Shown in pieces: positions 44,211 through 53,280 of a stretch of DNA of 64,000 bases. The position numbers and the translations under genes are program-made. The notes beneath the pieces were generated by a model. That model made no database searches, was not told the origin of the DNA, and saw nothing but the letters and a program-made list of their open reading frames with translations. Position 1 is the first letter of the stretch. The number at the start of each line of letters is the position of its first letter. Origin of the DNA: Colwellia ponticola (GTDB lineage Bacteria; Pseudomonadota; Gammaproteobacteria; Enterobacterales; Alteromonadaceae); NCBI RefSeq assembly GCF_005885605.1, contig NZ_SZVP01000003.1, positions 248,001 through 312,000 on the forward strand, in the 5' to 3' direction.

Positions 44211-45932
44211 CTAATCCGTTGTTGCTGTTCGGTTTACAGTAATATGATTGGCAGCAATATAACCAAAAGTCATTGCGGGCCCTAGCGTTGCGCCTGCACC
44301 CGGATAGCTTGTTCCCATCACAGAAGATGAACAGTTACCAATGGCATAAAGTCCAGCAATGGGGTCACCAGAAGGACGTACTACTTGACCGAAGTCGTTA
44401 GTCAATAAGCCACCTTTAGTCCCTATATCACCTGGATGAATTTTCATCGCGTAAAATGGCCCTTTTTCAATCGGCGCTAAACAAGGGTTTGGTTTTACAC
44501 TTGCATCACCATAATAGCGGTCAAACACATTACCACCACGTTGAAAGTCTTCATCAACGCCTGTTTTTGCATAGCCATTCATGGTGGTTACCGTTTGAGC
44601 TAAACCTGCGGCATCAACATTGATCAGTTGTGCGAGTTCATCAAGAGTATCGGCCTTCCAATAAACTGAATCTCGCCATGCTTTCGGCGCTCTGCTATCT
44701 GGCATGATTTTTCCTGGCATCAAAGGACCCATGGCGTATTCCTGACGAAAATGGCTGTCAAAAACCACCCATGATGGAATGGAATTACCGGCTTTTTGAT
44801 GATTACGGTACATGGCATCACCAAACTCTAAATAAGGGGCGGCTTCGTTAAAGAAACGTTTACCTAAGCCATCAACGACAATGGCACCAGGGAAAGCGCG
44901 CTCGGCAAATAACCCTCGAGCACTCTGTTCTTTAGGTACTTTTAAGGTTGGTGCCCACCAGCACCAATCGAGTAAATCGGTTGCCGCACCAATTTTTTGT
45001 CCTGCTTCGAGTCCTGCTCCGGTATTACCATCTTTTGGTGTTGCGCTCCACGCTTGCTCTGTTGGTTGTGGCAGATATTTTTCACGCAATTGTTGATTTT
45101 GTTCAAAACCACCGCTACCCATAATAACGCCATGACGAGCATTTAGTGTCAGCGTTTGACCATCGCGTATAACCTTAATGCCGGTCACTTTATCGCCGGT
45201 CATAACAAAGTCGGTAAACTCTGTACTGCGCCATAATGGAATATTACGATCGAGTAATGAATGTCTTAATGAGGCAACCAAACTGCCGCCTAAACCTGCA
45301 CGTCGGTCACGACGACCTTTTTTACGTTGTTTAAAATCAAGCTTATAACGTAACATTAAGCCGATAATCATCAGCATCCAACCACGCTCTTTAGCAACCG
45401 CTTTATGTGCCTGTCGAGCGGTCCACGCCATTTTTCCCATTAACAAGGTATTACCCGATGCCGGTTGCTGGTGCTCAATTTCATCCCCCAACCCTGTGGT
45501 ATCAAATAGTTCAGGATCCATGCTACGCCCAGCGGGTAAAGAGCCGTCAAGATGTTGATAATAATCAGGGTATTTTTCAGCCACCGCATACTTTACTCGG
45601 CTATTAGCTTGTAATTCTCGGATCATTTTGGGGGCGTTATCTAAATAAGCGCGGATCCGCGATTCATCGACACTACCAGCACTAGCCGCTTTGATATACG
45701 TCAATGCGCTTTCATAAGAGTCAGTGCCACCGAGGGCCTTAAATTCATCATTATTGGGTATCCAGATACCACCACCAGATATTGCTGACGTACCACCATA
45801 TTTATCGCTTTTTTCAACAACAAGCACTGAATTCCCCTGATCTGCTGCGAAAATAGCAGCTGTCATGGCGCCTGCTCCCGAACCCACGATAATGACATCG
45901 TATTGGTTTTCAGTATCATTGGTTGTGGTCAT
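44211..45932 (-). CDS. kstD: 3-ketosteroid delta1-dehydrogenase-like flavoprotein
   Basis: This roughly 573-residue FAD enzyme would insert the 1,2-double bond into ring A of 3-ketosteroids. The N-terminal dinucleotide fold reads VIIVGSGAGAMTAAIFAA, then VVEKSDKYGGTSAISGGGIWIPNN. The C-terminal SYPGAGATLGPAMTFGYIAA supplies the tyrosine (about 543) and glycine (about 547) that correspond to the Rhodococcus KstD Tyr487/Gly491 pair. I start at ATG 45932, with AAGGAG seven bases upstream, rather than the TTG at 45950. Related delta4-dehydrogenases (5alpha/5beta-reducing side) cannot be fully excluded. Confidence 0.86.
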   Translation of the reverse strand: MTTTNDTENQYDVIIVGSGAGAMTAAIFAADQGNSVLVVEKSDKYGGTSAISGGGIWIPNNDEFKALGGTDSYESALTYIKAASAGSVDESRIRAYLDNAPKMIRELQANSRVKYAVAEKYPDYYQHLDGSLPAGRSMDPELFDTTGLGDEIEHQQPASGNTLLMGKMAWTARQAHKAVAKERGWMLMIIGLMLRYKLDFKQRKKGRRDRRAGLGGSLVASLRHSLLDRNIPLWRSTEFTDFVMTGDKVTGIKVIRDGQTLTLNARHGVIMGSGGFEQNQQLREKYLPQPTEQAWSATPKDGNTGAGLEAGQKIGAATDLLDWCWWAPTLKVPKEQSARGLFAERAFPGAIVVDGLGKRFFNEAAPYLEFGDAMYRNHQKAGNSIPSWVVFDSHFRQEYAMGPLMPGKIMPDSRAPKAWRDSVYWKADTLDELAQLINVDAAGLAQTVTTMNGYAKTGVDEDFQRGGNVFDRYYGDASVKPNPCLAPIEKGPFYAMKIHPGDIGTKGGLLTNDFGQVVRPSGDPIAGLYAIGNCSSSVMGTSYPGAGATLGPAMTFGYIAANHITVNRTATTD

Positions 45933-46022
45933 CGATCTACTCCTTTTCAAAACGTTATGCGTGATTAACTCATTTAGTAACCTAGTTATTACTGTATTTA
46001 TTCATGTATACGGTAAGTTAAA

Positions 46023-47720
46023 TTAGGGATAAAATTCTTTTTTCAGTTTATTTCTTAATAACTTACCTGCAGGATTACGCGGGAGTTTTTCGTTAGTGAT
46101 ATGAATTTTTGTCGGTATTTTATATTTAGCCAGTCGCTGTGCTACGTGTGCTAACAAAACCTTTTCATCGACAGAATCATCTTTTAATAAACACACCACG
46201 GCAACAACGGCCTCGCCCGTTTCTTCGTCCGGAATACCAAAAACAGCGACTTCTCCCACTGCCGCTTGCTCAAGTAAGCAAGATTCAACTTCAGCCGACG
46301 TAATATTTTCACCGGCACGATTAATCACATCTTTAATACGATCAACAATATATAAAAAGCCTGCTTCATCAAGATAACCAAGATCGCCGGTGTGTAACCA
46401 ACCTGAACGTATTGCATCTCGCGTAGCACTGGTGTTACCGACATAACCATCCATAATACAAACACCACGCATACAAACCTCGCCGACACTATTGGCAGGC
46501 AAAGGCTGACCATCGCGTCCGCAAATTTTCACCTCCATAATGGGTGAAACAAGCCCTGAACTTTTAGGCGCATAGCGAAACACATCCCCTGACGCCGCTG
46601 CGCCTACGCCATTGCTTTCGGTCATACCAAAACCAGCACCGATCATTTGCTCAGGTAACTTTGATAATGCTTGGTCAATTAAAGTGGCAGGTAAACCGGC
46701 TCCGCCAAAACCAAGGCCACTAAAAGATTTCATGACCTCAGCGCTATGAAAACTAGGTTCACGCAACAATTGCATCACCATAGACGGCGCGCCATTAAAC
46801 TGTGTTACCTGCTCTTTTTTAATTAACTTAATCGCATCAACGGGATCCCATTTATGGGTAAAAATCAATCGGCGACCTCCCCGTAAAGCAGCCAGTAGCT
46901 GTGCATGTAAACCACTGACGTGAAATAATGGTACGGCGGTTAAAATCGTAGGGACAAGCGCTTTTTCCATAATGCGAGCTAACGCATCAGGAGAAGTCAT
47001 TACGGATATTGCCCCAATAAAATCGATATTATAAAGTGCCTGACATACAGCGAGATGACTTGAAAAAACCGCTTTAGCGACACTGGTTGCGCCTGAAGTA
47101 AATAATACTAAGGCTGGGTCTGTGTCTTCTATTTGTGGTAGTTCAAGTGGTATTGCTTGATGATGTAATGCAACCGATAAATCAGTGACTGTTGGCTGGT
47201 TTACAAAACTGCTTGATGCGCTATCATTTAGCACTAAGGTCTCACTAGACCATGCCTCACTTTGATTAATTCGTTGCCACCTAGCGCTATCACAAATTAA
47301 TAACTTAGGTTTTATAGCGGTTAATGCTGACAATAACTCTTGCGCTAAGCCAAAACTATTAAGCGGCGCAGGCACAGCACCAATAAGCGCTGTCGCACAA
47401 AAAGCTACCACCCACTCAGGATTATTACGCATAGCTATTGCTACGTGTTCGCCTTTACCAATGCCTTTTTGATGCATATAGGTGGCTAAACTATCAACTT
47501 TTTTAAAAAATGTTTTGTAGCTCCAACGTTGCTGTTGATAAACCAAAAAATTTTGTTCATCTGTACGACGTGAATCATTAATGACCTGCGCTAAATTGAT
47601 TGGTGCATTACGATACACTGGCAATGTTTGGCCATTCACTTGCTTACTCTCAAGCTCAAATGGTGCACCAGGTGCCATCAATTGAGATTGAGCATCAGCA
47701 ACTAATTTAAGTAAGTTCAT
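46023..47720 (-). CDS. Class I adenylate-forming enzyme (acyl/steroid-CoA ligase) with altered P-loop
   Basis: This 565-residue AMP-forming ligase has FNGAPSMVMQLL, GFGMTESNGVGAA, HTGDLGYLDEAGFLYIVDRIKDV and the catalytic lysine in PAGKLLRNKL. The phosphate loop reads LFTSGATSVAKAV, departing from the usual TSGTTGxPKG at three positions including the Pro and Gly. It probably activates a steroid acid side chain, since it shares an operon with KstD. It overlaps the MBL hydrolase gene by four bases, so they are translationally coupled, and has a strong AGGAGG site. It resembles long-chain FadD proteins of steroid clusters more than enteric FadD. Confidence 0.83.
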   Translation of the reverse strand: MNLLKLVADAQSQLMAPGAPFELESKQVNGQTLPVYRNAPINLAQVINDSRRTDEQNFLVYQQQRWSYKTFFKKVDSLATYMHQKGIGKGEHVAIAMRNNPEWVVAFCATALIGAVPAPLNSFGLAQELLSALTAIKPKLLICDSARWQRINQSEAWSSETLVLNDSASSSFVNQPTVTDLSVALHHQAIPLELPQIEDTDPALVLFTSGATSVAKAVFSSHLAVCQALYNIDFIGAISVMTSPDALARIMEKALVPTILTAVPLFHVSGLHAQLLAALRGGRRLIFTHKWDPVDAIKLIKKEQVTQFNGAPSMVMQLLREPSFHSAEVMKSFSGLGFGGAGLPATLIDQALSKLPEQMIGAGFGMTESNGVGAAASGDVFRYAPKSSGLVSPIMEVKICGRDGQPLPANSVGEVCMRGVCIMDGYVGNTSATRDAIRSGWLHTGDLGYLDEAGFLYIVDRIKDVINRAGENITSAEVESCLLEQAAVGEVAVFGIPDEETGEAVVAVVCLLKDDSVDEKVLLAHVAQRLAKYKIPTKIHITNEKLPRNPAGKLLRNKLKKEFYP

Positions 47721-48868
47721 AGAGTACCTCCTGTCTTTTTTATTATAGGGGTGGGTAAATAGGTATTAATGCCTGAATCGTTCATAGACTGGCAAATTAA
47801 ATCACCGTTATCTTCAAGCCAATTAAGGTGTGCTAAGGTTTCACCCAAAGCCATCATACTTTCAATAGGCGCAAGTGAACGCGAACGTTTAAATAAATAT
47901 TTCATCGCCTGATAAGTATTGAATTCTTTCTGTTGCAAGGCAAAGGATTTTAACAGCGATAACTGTTCTACATGATGGTCAATTAATTGCTGCACGCGTA
48001 AATGCATTTGCCTAAATACGGGGCCATGAGCAGGTAGCACTAACGTATTTATATCAAGTGTTTGTAATTGCTCAAGAGAGCGTAACCAGTGCTTAAGTGG
48101 CTGACCTTGAGGTTCCATTTCATTAACTAAAATATTGGAGCTAATCGAGGGTAATAACTGATCGCCCGACAGCAATAGCTTATCTTCTTCACAATAAAGA
48201 CAAGCGTGCTCAGGTGAGTGTCCTTCACCAATAATAATCTGCCAACGACGCTGCCCTATCGTTAACACATCACCTCCTCGAAGCCGAGTAAATGATTCAG
48301 GACTATGTTTTATAAAAGGATCATTACGACAACTATCCATCATAGCGTCAACTTCACTACGTGGGGTACCGGTGCGATGATAAAAGGCTAATTGATGTTT
48401 ATTACCTAAGGTATCAACACTGCGACTAATCGTGTTGAGCATATAAAATTCACCATAAGTCATATATAACGGCACGTTAAATGTTTGCGTTAACCAGCTA
48501 GTAAGTCCGCTGTGATCATAGTGGAAATGAGTACAAATAATGCCCTTAATCATTTTTTTTTGGCAATGCTGCTCTATTACTTGGAGCCATAACTGACGTG
48601 TTTTTTCTGTGTTCAGGCCAGTATCGACAATGTACCAGCCATCAACATCTTTGAGTAAATAAACATTGATATGATCTAGCGCCATAGGCATAGGCATACG
48701 CAACCACAAAATACCATTAGCGATCTCCACCACAGAACCATTAGCCTGCGGTGGCGTCATGGGATATTCTAAAAGACCGTATTGTTGATGATTATCTCGC
48801 TCATCAGGTAACACCATAGCTTTCATTAGGTCTCCAAAAATAAATGTTTGGTTCATCGTTAATATCAT
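47717..48868 (-). CDS. MBL-fold metallo-hydrolase
   Basis: This protein of up to 383 residues has the metal motif CTHFHYDHSGLT (HxHxDH), a later His in GEGHSPEHACL, Asp in LLSGDQLL and His in LVLPAHGPVF, together giving a two-metal glyoxalase-II-like centre. Such enzymes in steroid and aromatic clusters hydrolyse thioesters, lactones or similar bonds; the substrate here is unknown. Two starts are plausible: ATG 48868 with GAGG five bases before it, or ATG 48826 (Met15) with GGAG seven bases before it. It is the first gene of the minus-strand run, divergent from the MFS gene. Confidence 0.82.
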   Translation of the reverse strand: MILTMNQTFIFGDLMKAMVLPDERDNHQQYGLLEYPMTPPQANGSVVEIANGILWLRMPMPMALDHINVYLLKDVDGWYIVDTGLNTEKTRQLWLQVIEQHCQKKMIKGIICTHFHYDHSGLTSWLTQTFNVPLYMTYGEFYMLNTISRSVDTLGNKHQLAFYHRTGTPRSEVDAMMDSCRNDPFIKHSPESFTRLRGGDVLTIGQRRWQIIIGEGHSPEHACLYCEEDKLLLSGDQLLPSISSNILVNEMEPQGQPLKHWLRSLEQLQTLDINTLVLPAHGPVFRQMHLRVQQLIDHHVEQLSLLKSFALQQKEFNTYQAMKYLFKRSRSLAPIESMMALGETLAHLNWLEDNGDLICQSMNDSGINTYLPTPIIKKTGGTL

Positions 48869-49009
48869 TATGCCTCAGGATATGCTTCAACATATGCTTG
48901 CACTAATAAGAAGCCATTTGAAGATAATGTAATACGTCCAAAAGGACGATGCCCTATTTTTCAGCAAAGTTAATGTAGATGAAAACTTGTTTAAAATAGA
49001 GAGCGGTAA
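48869..49009. promoter_or_regulatory. Divergent promoter region of the steroid cluster
   Basis: This 141-base interval separates the MBL-led operon from the MFS-KshA operon, so it must contain both promoters. It is a natural place for an operator; ACGTCCAAAAGGACG (about 48932-48946) is a near-palindrome with 6-base arms CGTCC/GGACG and is the best operator candidate. Confidence 0.45.
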
Positions 49010-50368
49010 ATGCAATCAGATAAAAGTCCACTAAGTGCAAACAGAACTCGACTGACGTTGTTATTACTATCTGTAATTTACGTTTTTTCGTTCATCGACC
49101 GTAACTTAATTGCTATTGTGCTCGAGCCAATCAAGCAAGAGTTTGATGTATCAGATACGGTAATGGGGGCGGTCAGCGGACTCGCTTTTGCTGTTTTATA
49201 TTCAGCGGTTAGCTTTCCACTCAGTCGTATGGCCGATCGAGGCACTAACCGCAGAAATATCATTGCGGTTTGTTGTGGCTTGTGGAGTTTAGCGACCATG
49301 GCTAGTGGTGTTGTTACTCAATTTTGGCAATTTACCCTCGCTCGTATGACGGTAGCTATCGGTGAGGCTGGCGGAACCTCTCCATCTGTTTCTATGGTGT
49401 CTGATTTATACCCTCCCGATAAGCGCTCATTCGCGATTAGCTTATATATGATAGGACCTCATGTCGGTTTATTAGCAGCAATGGCGCTAGGAGGCTGGAT
49501 AGCGCAAGAACATGGTTGGCGTGCAGTATTTATCTTTTTTGGTGCACCCGGTTTATTACTCGCATTACTGTTATATGTGTTAGGTAGAGACCCTGGTCTT
49601 GGCGTATACGATACCGAAGCAGAGCATAAAGCTCGTCAACTACCCCAAGGCAAGTTTTTTAGTGATGTGTTTACCATCATGCGCATCAAAGGTTTTTTTC
49701 TTATCTGCATGGGAACAGCCGTCGCTGGCATGGTCGGCTATGGTTACGGTATTTGGGCACCTACTTTTATGGTGCGAAATTTTGATATGCCACTTGCTCA
49801 AGCAGGTCTTACTTTTGGTCTTGCTAGTGGCATATTTGCCGCCGCGGGTTCAATGTTTAGCGGTTATTATTGTGACAAACTCAATACTACAGATAACCGC
49901 TGGCAATTACGTATGCCTGCTTTAGGTGTATTAATTAGTATGCCGTTTGGCTTCGCTTTTTTACTCTGGCCTGCCGATGCTTTTTGGCTCTTAGGTAGCA
50001 TAAAAATACCACACGCTATTATGTTTGCCGCCGGCTTTAGTTTTTTTAATAGTTGGTGGGCAACACTTGCCTACGCCGCTATTAGTCACTTAGTAAGTAG
50101 TAGCCAACGAGCAACGAGCATAGCGTTACTTAGCCTATTTCTAACCTTATTTGGCGCAGGCTTTGGTCCATTATTAACGGGCGCTTTAAGTGATGTATTT
50201 GCCTCTACCAACCCTGGCGAAGGTCTGCAATATGCCATCGTCGTCATGATCAGTTTATTACTACTATCTACTTGGTTTTATTACCGAGCAATATCACCTT
50301 ATCAGCAACAGATAATGGCTAAAACACTAAGTACACAACATCGTGAAGAAAATCTAATACGTCCATAA
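49010..50368 (+). CDS. MFS transporter of the spinster-like type
   Basis: This 452-residue inner-membrane transporter has twelve hydrophobic segments. The loop-2 motif FPLSRMADRGTNRRNIIAVC matches the MFS signature, and FIDRNLIAIVLEPIKQEF in TM1 and GEAGGTSPSVSMVSDLYPPDKR are typical of spinster/NarK-like bacterial members found beside catabolic genes. It probably imports the steroid or bile acid degraded by the cluster; direction and substrate are inferred from context only. It ends 22 bases before the KshA-like ATG and is likely co-transcribed with it. Confidence 0.85.
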   Translation: MQSDKSPLSANRTRLTLLLLSVIYVFSFIDRNLIAIVLEPIKQEFDVSDTVMGAVSGLAFAVLYSAVSFPLSRMADRGTNRRNIIAVCCGLWSLATMASGVVTQFWQFTLARMTVAIGEAGGTSPSVSMVSDLYPPDKRSFAISLYMIGPHVGLLAAMALGGWIAQEHGWRAVFIFFGAPGLLLALLLYVLGRDPGLGVYDTEAEHKARQLPQGKFFSDVFTIMRIKGFFLICMGTAVAGMVGYGYGIWAPTFMVRNFDMPLAQAGLTFGLASGIFAAAGSMFSGYYCDKLNTTDNRWQLRMPALGVLISMPFGFAFLLWPADAFWLLGSIKIPHAIMFAAGFSFFNSWWATLAYAAISHLVSSSQRATSIALLSLFLTLFGAGFGPLLTGALSDVFASTNPGEGLQYAIVVMISLLLLSTWFYYRAISPYQQQIMAKTLSTQHREENLIRP

Positions 50369-50390
50369 CTAAATAGAAGGAGTGCATCAT

Positions 50391-51491
50391 ATGGCCACTA
50401 CACAAGACTATCGCCTTGGCGATCATACGTTTCCAAGAGGTTGGTTCATGATAGCTACGGCTGAAGAAATCAACACTCACAAGCCTGTAGCAGTACGTTT
50501 TTTTGGTCGCGATTTTGCATTATATCGTGGCAGAGCAACTGGTCGAGTAGTATTACTTGATGCTTATTGCCCTCATATGAAAACCCACTTAGCTGCCAAA
50601 AATGATACCTCTTACGTTATTATTGATGGCGGTGGTACTAACATTGAAGGTGATAGTATTCGCTGCCCTTATCATGCGTGGCGCTTTGGTCCGGATGGCC
50701 AATGTGATGATATTCCTTATCATGAAGGACCGATACCCAAATCAGCCTGCATTAAAGCATGGCCTGTCGCTGAAAGTATGGGCGCAATATGGATATGGCA
50801 TGATCCTGAAAATGGTGAGCCAGAGTGGGACCACCCAAGTTTGCCGCAATGGGATGATGAGTCTTGGGTACAATGGCGTTTTGATGATTTAGGTATTCTT
50901 GAACAACATCCACAAGAAGTTATTGATAACATTTGTGATTATGGCCACTTAAGTCCAATACATGGCTCTACCGTGGAGCGCTATGAAAATGAATTTAGTG
51001 GTCATTACGCCATACAGCGTCAATGTGGTCCTCATCGCACCTTAGTTGGTGACGATGGTGTTAGCCCTGTGCTACATACCATTACTAAGTATCACGGTCC
51101 TGGTGTATTGATTTCTCACCTAACGGGCTATTATGAATCATATTTGATGATTACTCATACGCCAGTAGAAGATGGCTCGGTACGTGTTTGGCACGCCTTA
51201 TTGGTTAAGTCACCTGGTGGTAACGCGGTAGCAACAGTAGAAGATGGTGTTGCGGCACGTCAATTTCAGGATGCAAGTAAATTTGCTTTCATGCAAGACT
51301 TCCAGGTTTGGACTAATAAAGCCCCTTGCCTTAATGGTTTATTTATACCTAGCGACGGTCCGTTTATGAAAGCGAGAATTTGGTATAAACAATTCTTTAA
51401 CCCTAGAGAGCGTAAAGATGAGTTTTTAAGTAAAGTGGAAGGAGTTTATGTACCTAAAGGTATTCCACCATACACAGAGCAAGATCAATGA
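50391..51491 (+). CDS. kshA: Rieske oxygenase resembling 3-ketosteroid 9alpha-monooxygenase KshA
   Basis: This 366-residue terminal oxygenase would, with KstD, hydroxylate C9 and trigger ring-B opening. The Rieske cluster ligands are Cys60 and His62 (YCPHM) and Cys92 and His95 (CPYHAW). The mononuclear iron site is His186 and His191 (YGHLSPIHG) with Asp303 in MQDFQVWTNK, the same spacing as in mycobacterial KshA. The C-terminal RIWYKQFFNP also matches. ATG 50391 with AAGGAG eight bases before is preferred over the GTG at 50382. No KshB-type reductase is adjacent, so electrons must come from elsewhere in the genome. Confidence 0.87.
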   Translation: MATTQDYRLGDHTFPRGWFMIATAEEINTHKPVAVRFFGRDFALYRGRATGRVVLLDAYCPHMKTHLAAKNDTSYVIIDGGGTNIEGDSIRCPYHAWRFGPDGQCDDIPYHEGPIPKSACIKAWPVAESMGAIWIWHDPENGEPEWDHPSLPQWDDESWVQWRFDDLGILEQHPQEVIDNICDYGHLSPIHGSTVERYENEFSGHYAIQRQCGPHRTLVGDDGVSPVLHTITKYHGPGVLISHLTGYYESYLMITHTPVEDGSVRVWHALLVKSPGGNAVATVEDGVAARQFQDASKFAFMQDFQVWTNKAPCLNGLFIPSDGPFMKARIWYKQFFNPRERKDEFLSKVEGVYVPKGIPPYTEQDQ

Positions 51492-51550
51492 TTGATTGTT
51501 GATAAGCGCAGTATAGCTGCACCAATATAACAACGCTATTGATATACGTT

Positions 51551-51575
51551 AAAAAGCAGCCTAGCGCTGCTTTTT
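51551..51575. terminator. Bidirectional intrinsic terminator after kshA
   Basis: A stem AAAAAGCAGC/GCTGCTTTTT with a 5-base loop lies 60 bases past the stop. The remainder of the 311-base gap to 51802 shows nothing else. Confidence 0.85.
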
Positions 51576-51802
51576 AGTGGCTGGTTATAAATAACATATA
51601 ACTTTTACTGCCACCTATGTGCCGCCATTCAATATCCTACAAGGCCCTTTTAACACCTTAGTACTCGTTAGATACTATCTTATAGCAATCGATTTAATTA
51701 GCTGTATTGCTTGCGAACTACATGACAGCTTATACCTTGATACACGCTGAAAACCTTCTTGATTAGAGTCAATTAACTTATAAATAAAGAGGGCTTACAC
51801 CA

Positions 51803-52783
51803 CTACAGTTCGTTAAAATAAATAACTAAACTTCCACCACTTAAATTACTACCAACATTTATGTTTAAGCCGATACCAATATTATCAACTAGGTTAGTTA
51901 CTTTTTGAGTATTTAATAAAACACCTAAACCAAATTCATAATAATGAGACGTGCCTAAAGAAGGTGAAATATCTCCTCCAATATCCACCCTTTGTATTTT
52001 GGCAAAAAGAGATTCAGCATGAGATAACCCTTTGTAGAGTCGGTAATGTGCTTTTATCTCATTAGATACTTGCCAACCTTCAGGGGTTACCCCTCTATTA
52101 TAGCTAGGTCCCGCAAAGCCCCAACCATAAAAATAGTTATAGTCACTACTAAACTCCCAACGTCCCCAAGACTCCATTTTATGGTAAGCAAAACGAATAT
52201 TAGGCTCCATAATATAGGCATTACTATCTACATTGAAAATTAACTCATCAAATAGCGCACTAATTGATACTAATTCTGGGCTATTATAATCATGCTTATT
52301 CCGATGGTGTGTCAGGTAATTACCAAAACGAGTACGTAACAACCAATGTGTGCTTAAGCGCCAATGACGAGAAAAGGCAGCATAACCGGTAAAGTTTCTG
52401 TTGATATTATTATCTTGAGGCTCAAAACCAAAATCAACATTATGTGATTGCTCCATAAACGCAATAGAAAAGTTGATTGCATCACTATAGTTAACGTTAT
52501 TACCAGCTAACTCAATATTATAAGGTAGGTTGATGACTTTAAGTTGATTACGGTTTTGAATTGTTTCAGACTCAATTTTTGAGTCTGTTTGAGATGAGTG
52601 GTGATTCCTGGGGTCTAAATATTTAGGATCAAAGTTAGCAAAACCAAAAGTCATTACTTCACTATTGCTAAGAAAAACAGATAAAGCATAAATCTGCTCA
52701 TAATATTTGTTTACCGAATTGGCCGAAACAATACTGGTAAAAAAACAAACTAAACACAGACTTGAACTATACTTTATTTTCAT
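51803..52783 (-). CDS. Outer-membrane beta-barrel protein (solitary autotransporter-barrel type)
   Basis: This 326-residue protein has a signal peptide (about 1-21, cleavage near VSA-NS). After an N-terminal polar region (about 22-100), alternating hydrophobic/aromatic strands run to the end, for example RWEFSSDYNYFYGWGFAG and NIGIGLNINVGSNLSGGSLVIYF. The C-terminal aromatic-containing strand fits recognition by the Bam complex. The pattern recalls the solitary outer-membrane autotransporter-barrel family of vibrios and relatives, whose function is unknown. It could be a steroid-uptake porin by position, but it is on the opposite strand, behind a terminator and without operon partners. Confidence 0.65.
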   Translation of the reverse strand: MKIKYSSSLCLVCFFTSIVSANSVNKYYEQIYALSVFLSNSEVMTFGFANFDPKYLDPRNHHSSQTDSKIESETIQNRNQLKVINLPYNIELAGNNVNYSDAINFSIAFMEQSHNVDFGFEPQDNNINRNFTGYAAFSRHWRLSTHWLLRTRFGNYLTHHRNKHDYNSPELVSISALFDELIFNVDSNAYIMEPNIRFAYHKMESWGRWEFSSDYNYFYGWGFAGPSYNRGVTPEGWQVSNEIKAHYRLYKGLSHAESLFAKIQRVDIGGDISPSLGTSHYYEFGLGVLLNTQKVTNLVDNIGIGLNINVGSNLSGGSLVIYFNEL

Positions 52784-52971
52784 TTATCAACACCTTAAGC
52801 TAGATTGACAATGTTTTTCTAATTCTTATATCGATATAGCAGTGCTTATTTAGGGAAATTTAACCACGCGAGGTTGGTATTAATTACTAAGAATTGTGAA
52901 TGCCAATGATTACTCTATCACTATCGCTCACAATGGTTAGCCAATACACTATGCTCCAACACCCTTCAATA

Positions 52972-53055
52972 ATACCACGTTGATTAAGTGCTTTGCCACT
53001 CCCCGAGAATTAAAAGCTTTAGAGGCAAGACTTTGATTGGAAAGAATGATTATTC
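52972..53055. repeat. MITE-like repeat copy C (fragment)
   Basis: The segment starts ATACCACGTTGATTAAGT, then GAGAATTAAAAGCTTTAGAGGCAAG and TTTGATTG, aligning with the left half of copy A with mismatches. The right half is missing. Confidence 0.55.
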
Positions 53056-53084
53056 AAAGAAATAGGCCTCTGTATTACCTAATA

Positions 53085-53187
53085 ATACCAATCTGCATAA
53101 GAAAGTGATCTCTTAGCCAGAATTTAAAGGCTTAGAGGCAAGGCATTGATTGTAGGCAAGGGTTGTTCCCTTGTCAAAATCAATAAA
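53085..53187. repeat. MITE-like repeat copy D (left part and central hairpin)
   Basis: It starts ATACCAATCTGCATAAG and shares GGCTTAGAGGCAAGGCATTGATTG and CCCTTGTCAAAATCAATAA with copy A. Its centre makes a clear two-step hairpin: ATTGATT/AATCAAT outside and CAAGGG/CCCTTG inside around TTGTT. Confidence 0.65.
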
Positions 53188-53248
53188 AGACTTATCTCGA
53201 ATATCATCGAAGCGCTTAAATGGGGCTTTAACATATAAAAATTACCCA

Positions 53249-53280
53249 AAAAAAAGCCGATTCATCACGAATCGGCCTTT
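53249..53280 (-). terminator. Intrinsic terminator after tRNA-Leu
   Basis: A stem GCCGATT/AATCGGC with a 7-base loop and an A-run on the + strand gives a T-run for minus-strand transcripts. It lies 25 bases past the tRNA 3' end and ends the tpiA-secG-tRNA unit. Confidence 0.8.
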
